From Pseudanabaena mucicola str. Chao 1806 (lineage in GTDB: Bacteria > Cyanobacteriota > Cyanobacteriia > Pseudanabaenales > Pseudanabaenaceae): a DNA stretch of 64,000 nt. Position 1 is the first letter of the stretch. Each line of letters opens with the position of its first letter. Shown here piece after piece: positions 46,451 through 57,200 of this stretch. The stretch spans positions 62,001 to 126,000 of the forward strand of contig NZ_CP097329.1 in assembly GCF_030323025.1 (NCBI RefSeq). Reading direction: 5' to 3'. The position numbers and the translations under genes are program-made. The notes beneath the pieces were generated by a model. The model saw only the letters and a program-made list of their open reading frames with translations, was not told where the DNA came from and searched no databases.

Positions 46451-46984
46451 CGTTTTATTTTTACCTAAGTAGCTCTAATCATCACAGGCTGAACAGCTAA
46501 TGTTTATATCAAAACCGAGCCAATATAGCAATCAAGTATAGTTTGTAGATGTTTAAGAATTATGAGAGGTAACTTTTTGGGCTAGCGATCGCATAAGTTG
46601 AATTTTTCTAGGAAAAACTAGATTTGTGATTAGATCACAGGAATAGATATCAAATTCAAGTTCAAGATGTGAAAGCTGTTTAATTTCTAGATTTACCCTA
46701 GATTTGGTATTTATAATAGACAGTTATAGCAGCTTTCATTTTGCCGTATGTAAAATGAGACCTCCAAAACCTCTGCTGTAATTACAGCCTATTGAGGATT
46801 TGAGTAGTACAGAAACATTTTTGAAAGTGGCGCTTTGCGCCACTTTCAAAAATGTTTCTGGGTTTTAAGTAAGCGCAAAGCGCTGTAAAGTTTTGATTTT
46901 GCAAATGAGTATATATGCATTGACAAAACGCTATAACAAAAGTAATGAACAGATTGTACCCAAACCTATAAAATTTCAGTCCGA
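46451..46984. other. Intergenic region with a dispersed palindrome
   Basis: About 530 bp between divergent genes. It contains the 23-bp-arm palindrome (46811-46859) and its flanking sequence ATTACAGCCTATTGAGGATT, related to 12811-12850 and 37655-37680. Nothing else gene-like was seen. Confidence 0.6.
46811..46859. repeat. Dispersed palindrome, second full copy (23-bp perfect arms)
   Basis: Arms 46811-46833 and 46837-46859 around TTT. It differs from the copy at 30685 by one base pair in each arm (ACATTT for ATATTT), and the change is compensated in both arms, so pairing is kept. Confidence 0.9.
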
Positions 46985-47503
46985 ATGCCTGTCACTATTC
47001 CTACAATATATTCCACACTCCTCTTAACAATTCTACTGTTTTTGGGATTGATTTCTTTCTTACGAGGTTCGATTCGTGATCGCACTACCGATGTGCTTTT
47101 TAATGTTGTTCAACTTACGGATGATCGCCTATTAATGCAAGTCCGTGATCATTTCCAGCAAAGAGCTTATAAAGTTGTGGAGATCGATCCAGAACGGGAT
47201 GTGGCGATTTTGTTGGGTCAAGTTAGACCGAGTATTTTCCTAGCCGTATTTTTGACAATATTGGCAGCAATTGGTTTAACTTGTTTCGGCTTAGTTTTGG
47301 GGGTTTTAATTCCTGATTTAGAAAATCTCTGGTTGTGGTTGATCATTGCATCACCGATCGCAGGTTGGTTTTATTGGCGTGGTGTTCCCCGTGAGCAGAA
47401 GGTGAGCTTGCAACTTCTAGCTGATGGCAAACTAAAAGTACGTGCTCATAAGGACGAGATTGCCGAGTTACAGCGATCGCTCAATCTCGAAAAAATCGAA
47501 TAG
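46985..47503 (+). CDS. Cofactor assembly of complex C subunit B (CCB2/CCB4-like)
   Basis: A 172-residue membrane protein with TM segments at about 10-28 and 85-130 (FLAVFLTILAAIGLTCFGLVLG, LWLWLIIASPIAGWFYW). The order of a first helix, a soluble segment with LLMQVRDHFQQRAYKVVE, two more helices and a basic tail with HKDEIAELQRSL resembles CCB2/CCB4 proteins, which attach heme c-i to cytochrome b6. The call is by overall resemblance, not by a catalytic motif. Confidence 0.65.
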   Translation: MPVTIPTIYSTLLLTILLFLGLISFLRGSIRDRTTDVLFNVVQLTDDRLLMQVRDHFQQRAYKVVEIDPERDVAILLGQVRPSIFLAVFLTILAAIGLTCFGLVLGVLIPDLENLWLWLIIASPIAGWFYWRGVPREQKVSLQLLADGKLKVRAHKDEIAELQRSLNLEKIE

Positions 47504-47623
47504 AAATTGAAGCAGGCTATAAGCAAGTGCAAAATGCTTGCTTCTATGTTTATAAAACAAAAATGCCTATATTTTTTATAATAGATATTTAGATAAAGAT
47601 TTACAACAAATTATTGGTGCTTC

Positions 47624-49042
47624 ATGACTACTATTTTAAATAGTCTAAGACGCGAGACTGTTGCGTCAAATTCACTACAAAGTAACGCTTTGAGTTTAAA
47701 TAGCTTGTCGCCCAATCAACAACTGTTACCACTAACGGCTGTAGTTAATGCCGATGATCATTTAGAAATTGGTGGTTGCGATGTAGTGGAGTTAGTCCGC
47801 CAATATGGTTCGCCACTATATATTTTGGATGAAGTCAGTTTGCGAACTGCTTGTCAGCAATATCGCGATGCTTTGGTCAAGCATTATCAAGGAACCTCTC
47901 AAGTTTTATATGCTTCTAAAGCTTGGAGTTGCCTCGCCGTTTGTGCGATTGTTGCATCGGAGGGCTTAGGTATTGATGTGGTTTCTTCTGGTGAAATCCT
48001 GACGGCAGTCCGCGCAGGTGTTTCTCCGAGTTTGATTTATTTTCATGGCAACAATAAATCCCTCGATGAACTCAGCTATGCTCTAGAGGTTGGCTGCACA
48101 ATCGTAGTGGACAATTGGCATGAGTTGAAAACCCTAGCCAGCCTTGCCAAAGAGCAATCGATCTCGATCGCCTTTACCGCCCCAAGGATCATGTTACGCT
48201 TAACCCCTGGAATTGAATGTCATACCCATGAATATATCCGAACAGGGCATATTGACAGTAAGTTTGGCTTTGATCCCAATGAAATTGAAGTAGTCTTTGC
48301 CTTTGTAGCAGGCTCAAATCTCAACTGCATTGGTATTCATGCCCATATTGGCTCTCAGATTTTTGAATTGCAGCCTCACCAAGATATTGGCAGTGTGATG
48401 GTGCAGTGGTTTAAACTTGCGGGCGAAAAGTATGGATTGAATTTCTCCGAGCTAAATATTGGCGGTGGTTTAGGTATTCGTTATGTCGAATCTGATGATC
48501 CTCCCAGTATTGAGGAATGGATCAAAGCGGTCAGCGCAGGAGTCACAGATGCTTTTGCTGAAGCAGGCTTAGCCTTGCCGAAATTGCTCTGTGAACCAGG
48601 TCGCTCTCTAGTTGGTGCGACCTGTGCCACTGCTTACACAATCGGTGGTAGCAAGACTGTACCTGAGATTCGCACCTATTTGACTATTGATGGTGGAATG
48701 TCTGACAATCCTCGTCCGATTACCTATCAGTCCAAATATCGAGCTGTCGTGGCAAACCAGATGAGCGCTCCTCTATCGCAAACTGTGACGATCGCAGGTA
48801 AGCATTGCGAATCAGGTGATATTTTAATTAAAGATATTCAGTTGCCTGAAACCAAGGCAGGCGATACTCTAGTTGTATTTGGAACAGGCGCATACAATTA
48901 CAGCATGGCTTCTAATTACAACCGCTTGCCTAAACCTGCGGCTATAGTTGTCCAAGGCGGCGAATCTAGTTTGATCATCAAGCGTGAAACTCGTGATGAT
49001 CTATTGCGTCAAGATTGTTTGCCAGAAAGACTACGCAAGTAA
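47624..49042 (+). CDS. lysA: Diaminopimelate decarboxylase
   Basis: Converts meso-diaminopimelate to lysine with PLP. The PLP-binding lysine is in QVLYASKAWSC; HAHIGSQI, NIGGGLGI and CEPGRSLVG are the fold III decarboxylase signatures; the catalytic Cys region is GKHCESGDIL. The C terminus GAYNYSMASNYNRLPKPAAI is typical. Length 472, with about 45 extra N-terminal residues. It leads a lysA-cdaA-uppS cluster; the gap to cdaA is 57 bases. Confidence 0.96.
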   Translation: MTTILNSLRRETVASNSLQSNALSLNSLSPNQQLLPLTAVVNADDHLEIGGCDVVELVRQYGSPLYILDEVSLRTACQQYRDALVKHYQGTSQVLYASKAWSCLAVCAIVASEGLGIDVVSSGEILTAVRAGVSPSLIYFHGNNKSLDELSYALEVGCTIVVDNWHELKTLASLAKEQSISIAFTAPRIMLRLTPGIECHTHEYIRTGHIDSKFGFDPNEIEVVFAFVAGSNLNCIGIHAHIGSQIFELQPHQDIGSVMVQWFKLAGEKYGLNFSELNIGGGLGIRYVESDDPPSIEEWIKAVSAGVTDAFAEAGLALPKLLCEPGRSLVGATCATAYTIGGSKTVPEIRTYLTIDGGMSDNPRPITYQSKYRAVVANQMSAPLSQTVTIAGKHCESGDILIKDIQLPETKAGDTLVVFGTGAYNYSMASNYNRLPKPAAIVVQGGESSLIIKRETRDDLLRQDCLPERLRK

Positions 49043-49099
49043 TTGCAAAATGAGTTATCAAAGTAATTGCGAAATTAGTTATGAATGAGAGGGTTATGA

Positions 49100-49990
49100 A
49101 TGCAGTGGTTTGCCAATATCAACTCAATTGCATTCATCATGAGGGCGATCGATATCCTTGCACTGTTTGGGTTGATCTATCTCATGCTGTCCCTCAGCAA
49201 CGATCGGCGCACTTTATTGATGGTGCGGGGCATTATCTTTTTACTGATTGCTAGTGTTGTTAGTGATCGCCTTGGTTTACGATTCCTGAATTTTGTTCTT
49301 GATAAATTATTAATTGGCTCTGCTGTAGCCATGGCAGTGATCTTGCAGCCAGAACTGCGGCGGTTTCTCGAACGTCTTGGACGAGGAGATGTGCTTTCCT
49401 TACTACAACCAACCACCTATCGACGTACACCTACTGAAGCTGATTCAGTGATTGAGGAAATTATCGAAGCAGTAATCGAGCTATCTCAAAATCGGACAGG
49501 TGCATTGATGATTATTGAAACTGGTGAACCGATTGATGATCGCGATTTTTCTGTCCCTGGTGTTAAACTTAATGCCCTATTATCAAAAGAGCTACTGCAT
49601 ACCATTTTTCAAACATCTACACTTTTGCATGATGGGGCAATCTTAATTCGCGAAGATCGGATTGTAGCAGCTGGTGTGATTTTGCCTATTTCAGATCGGG
49701 CTGCTTCACGGGAAATTGGCACAAGACACCGAGCCGCTATGGGCATTACTGATCGTGTCAGAAATTGTTTTTGTGTTGTAGTTTCCGAAGAAACAGGTTC
49801 GATAGCGATCGCCGAAAATGGCATATTAGATCGTCCTCTCGCCAGCAGTCGGCTCCGAGAAATATTAGAAACTAAACTCGGTAATTATCGTCCAACTCCT
49901 TTAGGAAGAACAGTGCCCAAGTTTAATTGGCTCTGGTCAAGTGTGAATATCAAAAATATGGTAAGTCGAAAATCGTCAGAAAAGAAATGA
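49100..49990 (+). CDS. cdaA: Diadenylate cyclase CdaA
   Basis: Makes c-di-AMP from two ATP. Three N-terminal TM helices (about 12-32, 40-52, 68-85) anchor it. The DAC domain holds DGA at residues 178-180 (LLHDGAILI) and RHR at 209-211 (GTRHRAAMG), both needed for activity. The protein is 296 residues. Its stop overlaps the uppS start by ATGA. Cyanobacteria use c-di-AMP in osmotic, carbon and night-time control; the linkage to lysine and cell-wall genes resembles Firmicute arrangements with peptidoglycan genes. Confidence 0.95.
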   Translation: MQWFANINSIAFIMRAIDILALFGLIYLMLSLSNDRRTLLMVRGIIFLLIASVVSDRLGLRFLNFVLDKLLIGSAVAMAVILQPELRRFLERLGRGDVLSLLQPTTYRRTPTEADSVIEEIIEAVIELSQNRTGALMIIETGEPIDDRDFSVPGVKLNALLSKELLHTIFQTSTLLHDGAILIREDRIVAAGVILPISDRAASREIGTRHRAAMGITDRVRNCFCVVVSEETGSIAIAENGILDRPLASSRLREILETKLGNYRPTPLGRTVPKFNWLWSSVNIKNMVSRKSSEKK

Positions 49991-50730
49991 CTGCTAAGCT
50001 ATTGCAAACTTTGCCACTAGATCTAGATCGTCAGCGATTGCCTAAACATGTTGCCGTAATTATGGACGGGAATGGGCGTTGGGCTAAGCAAAAAGGAATG
50101 CCCAGAATTGCTGGGCATAGACAGGGGGTTGATGCTCTCAAGGACTTGCTACGCTGTTGCAAAGACTGGGGAATTGAAGCGCTGACAGTCTACGCTTTTT
50201 CTACGGAAAATTGGAGTAGACCTGCACAGGAAGTTGATTTCTTGATGGTTTTATTTGAGCGGATGTTGCGCCGTGAATTAGATGAAATGTGTCGTGAAGG
50301 GGTGCGGATTTCCTTTGTGGGTGATCTGGATTCTCTGTCCCATTCCTTACGTGCAGAAATCGAGCGATCGCAATTTGCTACGGCAAATAATCAAGCAATT
50401 CATTTTACGGTAGCGATTAATTACGGCAGTCGCCGCGAAATCGTGAAAGTCTGTCGCCAAATTGCGGAAGCGACCCAATCAGGGGAAATCAAACCTGAAG
50501 ATATTGATGAAAATCTATTTGAGCAGCATCTCTATACTGCGGGAACCCATAATCCTGACTTGCTGATTCGCACTAGTGGCGAGATGCGCTTAAGTAATTT
50601 CTTGCTCTGGCAAATGGCTTATACCGAGATGTATTTTACCAATACCCTTTGGCCAGATTTCGATCGCCGTGAGTTTCATCGCGCATTGATGGATTATCAA
50701 GAGCGGGATCGGCGCTTTGGCAAAGTATAA
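49987..50730 (+). CDS. uppS: Isoprenyl (undecaprenyl) diphosphate synthase
   Basis: A cis-prenyltransferase that makes the lipid carrier for peptidoglycan. I chose the ATG at 49987, giving 247 residues and an ATGA overlap with cdaA; the frame extends upstream but only inside cdaA. Catalytic Asp27 lies in [12 protein letters not shown]. Other signatures: [19 protein letters not shown] and [18 protein letters not shown] strong terminator follows at once. Confidence 0.97.
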   Translation: MTAKLLQTLPLDLDRQRLPKHVAVIMDGNGRWAKQKGMPRIAGHRQGVDALKDLLRCCKDWGIEALTVYAFSTENWSRPAQEVDFLMVLFERMLRRELDEMCREGVRISFVGDLDSLSHSLRAEIERSQFATANNQAIHFTVAINYGSRREIVKVCRQIAEATQSGEIKPEDIDENLFEQHLYTAGTHNPDLLIRTSGEMRLSNFLLWQMAYTEMYFTNTLWPDFDRREFHRALMDYQERDRRFGKV

Positions 50731-50755
50731 AAAAAGGCGCGAAGCGCCTTTTTTT
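50729..50755 (+). terminator. Rho-independent terminator after uppS
   Basis: Stem AAAAAAAGGCGC / GCGCCTTTTTTT with loop GAA, ending in a run of seven T. It overlaps the stop codon and ends the lysA-cdaA-uppS unit. Confidence 0.92.
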
Positions 50756-50768
50756 ATCGCATATTAGA

Positions 50769-51089
50769 TTAGAACAGCTTCCTAAATGACAGCGTACCAG
50801 CGTAGCAAAACGCAATTAGAGAAGCAAAAAACGCGATTGTGCTAATAGGTGGTGTGAACAAGCCGCTTATTAGGAGTGAGACGATTAGTCCAACAATAAA
50901 ACCTAGACACCCTAGAGTAAATTTTGCCGATGCTAGCTTTACTTCATCGGTGTTTTCTTGTTGTTGGATGCCTTTAGCTATAGATGCTGATAGGCGATCT
51001 CGACCGTCGAGCCATTCGCCACAGTGCTTACATTTTTTTGCTGTGGATTGGATTTCTTCGGAGCAGTGGGGGCATTGGATTAAGGGCAT
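50769..51089 (-). CDS. Zinc-ribbon membrane protein of unknown function
   Basis: A 106-residue protein. The N terminus has a double CxxC zinc ribbon (IQCPHCSEEIQSTAKKCKHCG), followed by a polar linker and two hydrophobic segments (about 55-75 and 80-98, LGCLGFIVGLIVSLLISGLF). Such proteins are common and undescribed. No operon partner. Confidence 0.72.
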   Translation of the reverse strand: MPLIQCPHCSEEIQSTAKKCKHCGEWLDGRDRLSASIAKGIQQQENTDEVKLASAKFTLGCLGFIVGLIVSLLISGLFTPPISTIAFFASLIAFCYAGTLSFRKLF

Positions 51090-51107
51090 GGGTTACTAAG
51101 TCTAGTT

Positions 51108-51163
51108 GGTAAGTTGTCTCAGTGAATCAGGAATCCCAGTCACTTTAGTGCGGAGAGTGTCAA
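51108..51163 (-). mobile_element. Orphan right end of an IS605/tnpB element
   Basis: AAGTTGTCTCAGTGAATCAG and the rest, through GTGCGGAGAGTGTCAA, match 32337-32391 with few changes, including the terminal hairpin. There is no tnpB beside it. It lies directly against the 3' end of the HPP gene, whose stop codon falls within the repeat. Confidence 0.75.
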
Positions 51164-51588
51164 AGCCAATGTTTTGGGTAAGTACGTTCTTCCGCAAGAT
51201 TATTAAAAATAACTGCACAGAGCACCAAAATTACTGATCCTTCAAAGGTTGGTGTCACCAAAAACTGCCAGTCGGGTTTAGTCATCATCACAACAAGCGC
51301 AACAGCTCCCGATGGTGGATGCACGGTATGGGTAATTTGCATGGCAGCGATCGCAGTTGCAACGGCTAAACCCATTGTCCAAGGAGAAGAGCCAAACAGG
51401 TGCAAAATTGTTAAGGCAATCAGCGCTGATAAGAGATTTCCCCCGATAACATTGCGCGGTTGGGCTAAGGGACTTTCGGGGACACCAAAAATGAGGACAC
51501 TCGTCGCGCCGAAGGGAGCCATGATCAAAGGTGAGTTGGTGATTGTTGAGAGATAGGCTGTCATCGCGATCGCAATACAACTTCCCAA
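51160..51588 (-). CDS. HPP family membrane protein, 5' end probably frameshifted
   Basis: The open frame gives 142 residues with about four TM helices and the family signature THTVHPPSGAVAL. Its first Met is inside what looks like TM1. Upstream codons in the same frame still read like protein (WQSYWFKLFGRWQ, CPIDRPHHKHVVWSWLGS) back to about 51690, and an ATG at 51697 (ATGATCAAGG) would join them if one G in AAGGTGG were removed. So either a 1-bp insertion broke the gene or translation starts at a rare codon. HPP proteins are thought to move nitrite or similar ions in some cyanobacteria. Confidence 0.8.
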   Translation of the reverse strand: MGSCIAIAMTAYLSTITNSPLIMAPFGATSVLIFGVPESPLAQPRNVIGGNLLSALIALTILHLFGSSPWTMGLAVATAIAAMQITHTVHPPSGAVALVVMMTKPDWQFLVTPTFEGSVILVLCAVIFNNLAEERTYPKHWL

Positions 51589-51735
51589 CCAACTCCAAAC
51601 AACGTGTTTATGATGTGGTCGATCAATGGGACAGGTTAAGGGACAGGATTGCCATCTACCAAAGAGTTTAAACCAATAACTTTGCCACCTTGATCATGCT
51701 TTTTGAAAATTCAACATGAACGAAAACAAATAAAA

Positions 51736-51777
51736 TTGGGAGTAAAATGTCATGAGTTCTTGACATTTTACTCCCAA
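51736..51777 (-). terminator. Terminator after the flavodiiron gene
   Basis: Perfect 17-bp arms (51736-51752, 51761-51777) around an 8-nt loop. On the minus strand the stem is followed by TTTTATTTG. It lies 96 bases beyond the flavodiiron stop and may insulate the HPP gene. Confidence 0.8.
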
Positions 51778-51872
51778 AAAAGAGAGTTTGGTTTTTAAAA
51801 TGTAACTAATTTTACAGATATTTTGTCTCTTACTCATACAAAAAAGATAGAGCGCTTTGTGCACCATCTTTT

Positions 51873-53621
51873 TTAGTAATGGTTGCCAATTTTGCGATGG
51901 TGCGCGGCAGTAAGGGCATCGGGTTTAGAAACACGTCCTTCTTCGGCGATCGCATAAATAATCCAGTGATCGGCACATTCCATCCGACTCATAACTTCAC
52001 ATTCCATAAAGGCAAGTGCCTCAGTGAGAATCGGTGCACCAGAGTTAGATATTTGCGTCTTCACTCCCTCGAAACGATCTGCCCCAGGAGCAAATCGCTT
52101 GAGGAAATGCTGCATCAATTTGGAATAGTTTCCTTCTTCGAGAACGTTCAAAACAAAACGATCACCTACCTGCATAAACGACTCGATCGCCCGATCCTTC
52201 GCCACAGCAACGGTAAAGCCAAGCGGCTTAAAGCTTGCCTGCGCGACCCAAGAGGCTAACATTGCACTACGAGCACCACCCTTAGCTGCGGAAATAATAT
52301 ATAAACCACCTGCTAAGCGCCCCAAAGCTTTATCGAGATCAGCATCGATCGCCTTGAGTTGCTTGATATTTTGTTTACGAGTGAGCAACTGTCCTAAGTC
52401 AGTTCCCGCTTCGTCACAAACCTGATAGGTAGACTCATTAGGATTTTCTCGCACTCGAATAGGTGGAAAAGCATTAACCACACCGAGATCCTTAAAGCGA
52501 TTATTCAATAAATCGATGGAAAAATCTTCGTTACCATGTGGCTCGTACAACCCAATTACTTGCTTTTCGGTTGCGGCTGCTAAGATTGCGCCGATCGCTG
52601 TTTCCACGCGACTATTGGATGCGGGAGGTGTGCATACGACTAAGCCCGAAGCATGACCCACTAGTTCGCGCAATTCCTGCAAATCAATCACCTTGAGATC
52701 TGCCATTTCCACGGCGACACCCGTTTTGGCTATCCCACGACCGATTGCTTGCGACAGGCGATCACAATAGCCATAGTCCGACACATAGCATACCACCACA
52801 TTAGTTTCGCCCTTAGTTTGTGCTTGACTCCATTGGCGGTAGTTTTCAGTCAATTCCTTAACGTTGTAGCGCAGCAGGGGACCATGTCCATTAGCAACAA
52901 TCTCTACTTGAGGCAACTCATCCATTCGCTTCATCGCCGAGATGACTGATCGCGCATTGGGAGCCATCAGGCATTCATAGTAAAAGCGGTAGTCGGGCGT
53001 AATCTTTTGTAAGTCCTCGTCGTAGGTTGCCTCGCTGCAATAGTGCATTCCAAAAATATCGCAAGTATACAAAATTGAGGTGGCATGGTCAAAGGTCATC
53101 ATCGTATCTGGCCAGTGCAGATTCGGTGCATTCACAAACTGTAAAATGTGACCTTTACCGAGATCCACTTGATCGCCATTTTTGACCACTTGCTGTTTAA
53201 AAGGTCGGTTGATCAATTCACTCAGAAACTGTAATGCGACTTTGGTGGCTACGACGGTGACATTGGGGGCAAGTTCTAAAATTTCCTTAACCAGTCCGCT
53301 ATGGTCTGGCTCCGTATGACTGATCACTAAGTAATCAATCTGAGAGGGATCGATCTGTTCCTTAAGAGTTTTAAGGTATAGTTCGCGAAACTTTGCGTGG
53401 GACGTGTCGACTAGGGCTAATTTTTCGCCACGAATGATATAGGAGTTATAAGTTGTCCCATTTTGTAAGCCAAACTCAATATCAAAGCGATCACGATCCC
53501 AATCTAGCGATCGAATGGTAGTCGTGTCCGCCGCAATTTCTGAAACCTGCAGGGTCAAGCGACGCTCAATAGGCTTCTCTAATATTTTGCTAATAGATGG
53601 AATGTCCGTAACAGCTACCAC
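51873..53621 (-). CDS. Diflavin flavodiiron protein (Flv3/Flv4-type)
   Basis: Reduces O2 to water with NAD(P)H to protect photosystems. A metallo-beta-lactamase-like diiron domain (about 30-260) carries all canonical ligands: His102, Glu104, Asp106 and His107 (SHTEPDH), His169 (NLHWPD), Asp188 (YTCDIFG) and His246 (NGHGPLL). A flavodoxin domain (about 270-410) and a flavin-reductase domain (about 430-580, SAAKGGARSAMLASWVAQASF) follow. The intact ligand set argues for an Flv3- or Flv4-type subunit, not Flv1/Flv2. No second flv gene is in the window. Confidence 0.92.
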   Translation of the reverse strand: MVAVTDIPSISKILEKPIERRLTLQVSEIAADTTTIRSLDWDRDRFDIEFGLQNGTTYNSYIIRGEKLALVDTSHAKFRELYLKTLKEQIDPSQIDYLVISHTEPDHSGLVKEILELAPNVTVVATKVALQFLSELINRPFKQQVVKNGDQVDLGKGHILQFVNAPNLHWPDTMMTFDHATSILYTCDIFGMHYCSEATYDEDLQKITPDYRFYYECLMAPNARSVISAMKRMDELPQVEIVANGHGPLLRYNVKELTENYRQWSQAQTKGETNVVVCYVSDYGYCDRLSQAIGRGIAKTGVAVEMADLKVIDLQELRELVGHASGLVVCTPPASNSRVETAIGAILAAATEKQVIGLYEPHGNEDFSIDLLNNRFKDLGVVNAFPPIRVRENPNESTYQVCDEAGTDLGQLLTRKQNIKQLKAIDADLDKALGRLAGGLYIISAAKGGARSAMLASWVAQASFKPLGFTVAVAKDRAIESFMQVGDRFVLNVLEEGNYSKLMQHFLKRFAPGADRFEGVKTQISNSGAPILTEALAFMECEVMSRMECADHWIIYAIAEEGRVSKPDALTAAHHRKIGNHY

Positions 53622-53764
53622 GCTTTTGCCTCCCTATCTCATTTTTTCTTCCTCTAGTCTAATCCCTACTTTTGGACAAGTCCAATTGAATGTACTAATT
53701 GATACTATAAGGACAGCGCAAAATTTGGATATTTGCTGGAGATTTATTTATCAAAGCTGCCACT

Positions 53765-54259
53765 ATGTCTGATTTATATGTTTCTTGGGATGAATATCAC
53801 GCCAAAATCGAAGGACTGGCAGCCCAAATTTATCAGTCACAATGGGAGTTTGACCAAATTCTCTGTCTGGCAAGGGGGGGCTTACGCATTGGCGATATCT
53901 TGTCGCGGATTTTTGATAAGCCTTTAGCAATTCTCTCGACTTCTTCCTATGGGGGCAAAAATTTTCAAGAACGTGGTGATCTAAAAATTGCCCATAGTAT
54001 CACCATGACTACAGATACCCTCGGTAAGCGGATCTTGTTAGTGGATGATTTGGTGGATTCAGGTGTCACGTTGGCACAAATTCTTGAATGGCTTAAGCAA
54101 CATCCAGAGTTTGCGATTACAGAAGTGCGATCGGCGGTTCTTTGGTTTAAGGCTTGTTCTATAGCTAAGCCCGATTATTATATCGACTTTTTATCCGACA
54201 ATCCTTGGATTCATCAGCCTTTTGAGAAATATGAAAAGATTAATCCTAGCGATTTATAA
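53765..54259 (+). CDS. Phosphoribosyltransferase domain protein (xanthine/hypoxanthine-type)
   Basis: A 164-residue type I phosphoribosyltransferase. The PRPP-binding loop is RILLVDDLVDSGVTLAQ, and the loop near ILCLARGGLRIGDILSR binds pyrophosphate. The C-terminal part (YYIDFLSDNPWIHQPFEKYE) resembles Gpt/xanthine-type enzymes. A purine salvage role is probable but the base is not known. It overlaps the convergent helicase gene by 14 bases. Confidence 0.82.
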   Translation: MSDLYVSWDEYHAKIEGLAAQIYQSQWEFDQILCLARGGLRIGDILSRIFDKPLAILSTSSYGGKNFQERGDLKIAHSITMTTDTLGKRILLVDDLVDSGVTLAQILEWLKQHPEFAITEVRSAVLWFKACSIAKPDYYIDFLSDNPWIHQPFEKYEKINPSDL

Positions 54260-57200
54260 AATCCCCATTTTTAGTTTGATAATTACTCAAAGCATGAATA
54301 TATAGCATTCCTAAATCATTGGAATGTTTACAGGAATTAAGTTTTTTGAGCGTTTCAGTGACATCTTGGCGCGATATACCTTGCGGAAAGCTAGATAACA
54401 GGGCAACTCGCTTTTTAATCTTGCTGAGTCGTTCAGAATCGACATTGATATTGGCGAAGGTATCGACTTGGGCTAAGTCAGTTGATAGATGCTGCTTGAG
54501 TTGTACTAGTTGTTTGTAAAGGTTGTTTGCTGAGGTGAGTAAATGATTAGCGGCAATTACTTCGCTAACTTCAGGCGTATTAAAGGCAGTGGCGATCGCT
54601 ACCCCATAGGCATCACGATCACCTGTGTGATCGTTCCAGAAAATATGCTGTTCTTGTTCGGCAATTACTGCGCCATTGGGGTCAAAATATTTGACTGTTA
54701 AACCTGTTAAAGCCTGTGGTTCAGTTTTTTTATCGCTACTTTGCCCTAATGTGATCGCATTAGCTTGATAGTCTTGACCTAGCTCAGCAATTCGTTTACT
54801 TAAGTCCTCCGCATACAAAATTTCTTGATGGGTATACAGGTCATGGGAATTTTCTTGCTGGCGATAGACTTCTTCTTGCAGATTTACATGCTCCATGTTT
54901 CGAGACTTGGCAAGACTTTGAATGAAGTCTACATACCCTGGCAAGATGGGATCGTCAAAAAGAGTGTCACCATAAACTGAAGCGCCCAGAGTATTTGCAT
55001 CGGTGACATTAGCAATCTCACCGTCTGGATTTGCCAGATCGCCAACAAGTTTTTTGTTGAGATTTTTGAGGCGGCTTGCTTGTCTTAATAGCTGACTTTC
55101 ACTGTTGGCATAGTAAATGACAATGTTTTCGGCTTTGTGCTGCTTAGGTCTGTCAATCCGTCCGATACGTTGCTCTAGAGTCATGGGATTCCAAGGCAAG
55201 TCGATATTAATTAAATAGTCAGCATCTTGGAGGTTTTGACCGACTGAGAGGGTTTCTGACCCGATTAGTACCATGACCTCATCGGATGGACTGGGGCGAT
55301 CGCTAGGATTTTTGCAAGTGGCAACAGGGGCAAAGAGTCGAAATAGCTGTTGACGCTTAATACCGTTAGTTGGGCGATTGTATTTGATGAAGTTATGGGG
55401 GGCAAATTGAAGGGGACGAGTTGCGTTTTCGGGAAAGTAGGTTTTTGTGGAACCGATCGCCATACCGATACCTTGACTAGCGATCGCACTGTCCCTAGAC
55501 ATATGCAGATAGTAATCAAGGACAGTATCGGAAAAGGTGGAAATTAGTAATACTTTTTTGCCTTGGCTAATTAAGTTTTTGACTTGCTGCGTTACCTGTT
55601 CGCGTTTGTGGTCTTTGAGAAACTCATCAGCAAGCAAATTTTGGATCTGCTCCATCTGCTTTAAATCCTGTTCACAGGCGGCGAGCATCAGGTCATAGAT
55701 TTGTTTAGCTTTTTCAGGATGATCGATGAGAGCATCAGTTGCTCTATCAATTTGGTTGCAAAGCTGTTGACGCTTAGTTTCTTTGCTAGTTTCAGGATCG
55801 TTATTTTCCTCCTCCTCCTCTTCTTCATAGTCTTCATCTTCCATGAAGAAATCTGCCTCATAGTTGAGTTGATAATCAAGTTCTATCTTTGTTTGTTTGC
55901 TAAAGCCGTAATGTTCAAGGAGAAAGTTATTTAACCCTTCAGCAGTGGGAGCATCAGCAATTTTTGCTAAGCGATCGCTCATTAATTTAATTCGCATCCT
56001 GAAATTAACAATGGTGCGGCGAAGAGCATACATACTTGATTCAGCACGTTGTAGGAAAAAACGCCTTTGGTTTTTTAGTAGCGATCGCTGTTCGGCTGTA
56101 CCTGTGAAATAGCGCAATGGATCAGCAAAGGGGATATAGAGACTCGTCTCAAACTGAGTGAAGATCTGCTCTAGGGCTTTCTCGGTACTTGGTTCAAACT
56201 GAACAGGTAGCCACTCAGCAAGACGTTTAGCATAGACATTCATTTCGGGCATTGCCTCGCGCAACATTTGGCGAGTCCGTTGCAAAAAGAGTTGTTTATA
56301 GACGCGGCGAAATAGGTCAGTGCGATCGGTGAAATTTTCGACACCACTTTCGCGACTTTCAAACCATTGCGAAACTTCAGCAGGAAAGCCAACTTCTTTA
56401 AAGCCTTCAAGACGGGTTAAGAATGGACTGAGAATGTTGTAAATATCCTCGCGGCGATTATTCCAAGGCGTAGCAGTTAGTAATAGAAATTGTCTCTGTT
56501 TGCCATTGCGTTGATCTTGCTCACGGATTTGTAAACAGGTCTTATGGATGCGGTTGTTAAAGTTACGGATGCCTTCGTGAGCCTCATCAATGATTACCAA
56601 ATCTGCGCCTTCAAAGCGATTGAACTCCTCTACAAATTTGCTTCCCTTTCGGCTCATTAGGTTTTTGTTAAATAGTTCATAGTCCTTACGGCGAAAACCT
56701 AGCTCAGACATTTCTCGTTCCCAGTTTGACCAGAGCTTTTGAGCCGCCACGATCGCAATTTTTGCTTGTCCGCATTGTTGTTCTTTTTGCTCTCGATAGA
56801 GATAGGCAACAGCCGCCGCTAAGCGAGTTTTGCCAAGTCCGACGGCATCGGCACAGACCGCAACCCCAAAGTCTTGCATTACCCTCAGACAATGCTGTGC
56901 GCCTGACTTTTGATGTTCATAGAGAATACTTTGGTTGATTAACTCATCGAGATAACTGTCCTGCTTGACCCGAAATTGGTTGGGGCGTTGTTTTGCCATC
57001 CAATAGAGAAAGTCATTAGGTGTGCCATATTCACCTGCGAGGATTTTTTCAATTGCCTCTTTAAAGCCAAGGATTTCAGGAAACTCAGGAACTTTAACAA
57101 TATTGCTAACTTTGGGCGCGATCGCAGGATTAACTTTGTACTCTTCGCCTTTTTTATCCCTGACTCGAAAATCATTAAGAGTCTGAGGGGGATGATCTGC

